From Oscillospiraceae bacterium (GTDB taxonomy: Bacteria; Bacillota_A; Clostridia; Oscillospirales; Oscillospiraceae): a stretch of DNA of 31,303 nucleotides. The notes under the pieces were generated by a model. It was given only the letters and a program-made list of their open reading frames with translations. It was not told where the DNA came from and did no database searches. The stretch spans positions 1-31,303 of the forward strand of contig JAFQHF010000097.1 in assembly GCA_017398105.1 (NCBI GenBank). Direction: 5' to 3'. The position numbers were made by a program, and so were the translations under genes. Within the stretch, counting starts at the first letter, position 1. Each line of letters opens with the position of its first letter. Of this stretch, positions 29,331 through 31,303 are shown piece by piece.

Positions 29331-30272
29331 ATGGCTTTCACTCCTAAGACGGCTCCCTTCAGCGGCAAGATCAATGCCGTGACTCTGGGTACCGGTGACA
29401 AGGCAATCGTCATCGGCGGCCAGAATGTGATGCCGTTCTACACCTTCGATGCTGCTATCGAAAACGCACCCAAGATCGGCCTGGAGGTCTCCGATCTGGC
29501 TTCCCAGTGGGAAGTTGCCAGCCTGAAGGAATTCTATGCTGGCTGCACCACCATGGCTGACTACGCCAAGAAGGCTGAGTCTGTCGATGGCTGCGACTTC
29601 ATCTGCCTGAACTTCGCAGGCGCAGACCCCAACGGCGCAAACCGCTCTGTTGCTGAGTGCGTTGCCGATGCAAAGGCTGTTGCTGAGGTCGTCACCAAGC
29701 CTATCGTTGTCATGGGCTGCAAGAACGTGGAGAAGGACAGCGAACTGCTGGCTGCTCTGGCTGAAGCTCTGGCCGGCAAGAACGTTCTGTTCATGGCTGC
29801 CAAGAACGAAAACTACAAGACCGTCGGCGCTTCCGTCGCTCTGGCAAACGGCCAGAAGCTGGGCGCTGAGACCGCTGATGACATCAACCTGGCCAAGCAG
29901 CTGAACATCATGCTGAAGGGCCTGAATGTCAATCCTGAGAACGTCGTTATGGACATCGGTACCGCCGCTGTTGGTTACGGCTATGAGTACGCCGCTTCCA
30001 CCTTCGACCGTATCCGTCTGGCTGCCCTGCAGCAGTCCGATGCTGACCTGCAGATGCCCATCCTGGCTGCCGTTTGCAACGACACCTGGGGCGTCAAGGA
30101 ATCCTCTGCAACTGAAGAAGATGAGCCCGCATGGGGCTGCCAGGAAGAGCGAGCCATCACCATGGAAATCGCTACCGCAGCAGCTGACCTGACCGGCGGC
30201 GCTGACGCTGTTGTTCTGCGTCATCCCGCTTCTGTGGCTACCATCAAGAAGTTCATCACTGAACTCGTCTAA
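29331..30272 (+). CDS. acsD: CODH/ACS corrinoid iron-sulfur protein, small (delta) subunit
   Basis: 313 residues. Together with AcsC it forms the corrinoid protein that takes a methyl group from methyl-THF and hands it to acetyl-CoA synthase. A TIM-barrel layout fits: IVIGGQNVMPFYTFD near the start, DFICLNFAGADPNG, KPIVVMGCKNVEKD, VVMDIGTAAVGYGYEYA and PAWGCQEERAITMEI near the cobamide-facing end. The ATG at 29331 has AAGGGGG 10 bases upstream. acsC follows after 20 bases. Codon use is strongly biased (CTG, GCT, AAG), consistent with very high expression. Confidence 0.94.
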   Translation: MAFTPKTAPFSGKINAVTLGTGDKAIVIGGQNVMPFYTFDAAIENAPKIGLEVSDLASQWEVASLKEFYAGCTTMADYAKKAESVDGCDFICLNFAGADPNGANRSVAECVADAKAVAEVVTKPIVVMGCKNVEKDSELLAALAEALAGKNVLFMAAKNENYKTVGASVALANGQKLGAETADDINLAKQLNIMLKGLNVNPENVVMDIGTAAVGYGYEYAASTFDRIRLAALQQSDADLQMPILAAVCNDTWGVKESSATEEDEPAWGCQEERAITMEIATAAADLTGGADAVVLRHPASVATIKKFITELV

Positions 30273-30292
30273 TCGGAAGGAGGATACTTACA

Positions 30293-31303
30293 ATGGCTCT
30301 GAAAGGTCTGGATATTTTTAAGCTGTCTCCTAAGAAGAACTGTAAGGAGTGCGGCAGCCCCACCTGTATGGCATTCTGCATGAAGGTGGCCCAGGGCGCA
30401 GTGTCTCTGGACAAGTGCCCCTACTTCTCTGAGGAAGCTCTGGCAACCCTGAACTCTGCCACCGCTCCCCTGATGAAGACCATTACCGTTGGCGATTACA
30501 AGCTGGGCGGCGAGACTGTCCTGTATCGTCACGAGAAGACTCTGGTCAACAAGAACCTGTTTGCTGTCTCCATCTGCACCGAGTGCCCCGATGTGGACGC
30601 AAAGCTGGCTGACATTGCCAAGATCGACTACGAGCGTATCGGCGAGCGTATGTATGTTGAGTCCATTTTCCTGGCCAACAAGCAGACCGATCCCGCTGTC
30701 TATGCCGAGCTGGTCAAGAAGGCTGCCGCTACCGGTCGTACCCTGATCCTGGAGTGCTGGGATGTTGAGTGCGCCAAGGCTGCCCTGGCTGTTGCCGGCA
30801 AGAACGTCATCCTGGACGGCGCTACCCCCGCAAACTGGGAAGCTATGAACGAAGTCGCCACCAAGGCTGGCGTCACTCTGGGTGTCTGGGCTGAGAACAT
30901 CTCCGACCTGTACGACACCGTCAAGAAGCTGGAAGGCAAGGGCAACAAGAACCTGATCCTGGACGTCACCGGCGCCAACGCCAAGGAGACTCTGGCCAAC
31001 GCTGTTCTGGTTCGCCGTACCGCTCTGAAGCAGGAAGACCGTACCTTCGGCTATCCCTCCATCGTGAACCTGGCCAAGATCGCCAAGGGCGACGACCGCC
31101 TGCAGACCGCTCTGGCTTCCATGTTCATCGAGAAGTACGCTTCCATCATCGTTATGTCCAACATGTCCTACGCTCAGGCTCTGCCTCTGTACGGCCTGCG
31201 TCAGAACATCTTCACCGATCCTCAGAAGCCCATGAAGGTGGAAGCCAAGATCTACCCCCTGAACGGCGCCGACGAGAACAGCCCCTGCGCTCTGACTGTC
31301 GAC
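30293..31303 (+). CDS. acsC: CODH/ACS corrinoid iron-sulfur protein, large (gamma) subunit, 3' end outside window
   Basis: 337 codons are visible of a protein of about 445 residues; the frame is open to the last base. The N-terminal [4Fe-4S] domain has Cys17, Cys20, Cys25 and Cys42 (CKECGSPTC and DKCPYF), which reductively reactivate the cobalt. The TIM barrel follows (NLFAVSICTECPDVDAKLAD, NLILDVTGANAKETLANAV, YPSIVNLAKIAKG). The B12-binding C-terminal domain lies outside the window. ATG at 30293 with GGAAGGAGG 10 bases upstream. It partners AcsD directly upstream; methyltransferase acsE and CODH/ACS catalytic subunits probably lie beyond the edge, which is inference. Confidence 0.95.
   Translation, partial: MALKGLDIFKLSPKKNCKECGSPTCMAFCMKVAQGAVSLDKCPYFSEEALATLNSATAPLMKTITVGDYKLGGETVLYRHEKTLVNKNLFAVSICTECPDVDAKLADIAKIDYERIGERMYVESIFLANKQTDPAVYAELVKKAAATGRTLILECWDVECAKAALAVAGKNVILDGATPANWEAMNEVATKAGVTLGVWAENISDLYDTVKKLEGKGNKNLILDVTGANAKETLANAVLVRRTALKQEDRTFGYPSIVNLAKIAKGDDRLQTALASMFIEKYASIIVMSNMSYAQALPLYGLRQNIFTDPQKPMKVEAKIYPLNGADENSPCALTVD

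Noticed and set aside
1500..30290. tRNA or rRNA genes in the gaps
   Set aside because: No cloverleaf with a GTTCGAATC-like T arm and CCA-proximal acceptor stem, and no rRNA core sequence was found; the gaps are explained by repeats, leaders and terminators.

Overview
The window looks like a chromosomal segment of an anaerobic Firmicute of class Clostridia, most likely an Oscillospirales-type gut bacterium with the Wood-Ljungdahl (acetyl-CoA) pathway. This rests on CODH/ACS and folate C1 genes, a T-box thrS leader, a ZTP (pfl) riboswitch, Firmicute-type promoters and the 3D-protein/rsmA gene order. The species assignment is inference.

Layout. 1-3313: folate C1 genes, with a 5'-truncated fhs, then fchA and a folD that lacks two cyclohydrolase residues. 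3365-3760: hairpin-rich spacer. 3761-10775: a compact phage-derived head and packaging cassette (small and large terminase, portal, protease, major capsid, connectors, one baseplate-like protein), with no integrase, repressor, tape measure or lysis genes. 10967-13017 (minus): a phosphoribosyltransferase and a pair of half-size chromate-transporter-family proteins. 13136-16124: a strong promoter, ZTP riboswitch and terminator controlling two tandem paralogous membrane proteins (DUF1576-like). 16441-19434: an attenuator-like leader, a TM1266-type small protein, and an NMT1/SsuA-type ABC importer. 19481-21305 (minus): M42 peptidase and a YdcF/DUF218 membrane protein. 21567-22414: a divergent zinc-ribbon/XRE pair around a symmetric operator. 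22454-24621 (minus): thrS with promoter and T-box. 24883-28276: 3D/G5 cell-wall protein, rsmA, yjjG-like phosphatase and a small hypothetical gene. 28301-31303: promoter, cooC-like ATPase, acsD and acsC (truncated by the window end).

The functional thread is one-carbon metabolism. Fhs, FchA and FolD carry formate to methylene-THF, CooC/AcsD/AcsC belong to the carbonyl branch, and the ZTP riboswitch reports on 10-formyl-THF shortage. The FolD residue changes suggest that FchA does the cyclohydrolase step and FolD only the dehydrogenase step.

About a dozen intergenic gaps hold palindromes with a GTAG foot, often as inverted pairs about 100-200 bp apart, inside imperfect terminal repeats with the core AAATGATCGTTT. 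They resemble REPINs (REP doublets) or MITEs, and they interrupt both the phage cassette and the ABC operon. No tRNA, rRNA, CRISPR array or intact transposase gene was seen.
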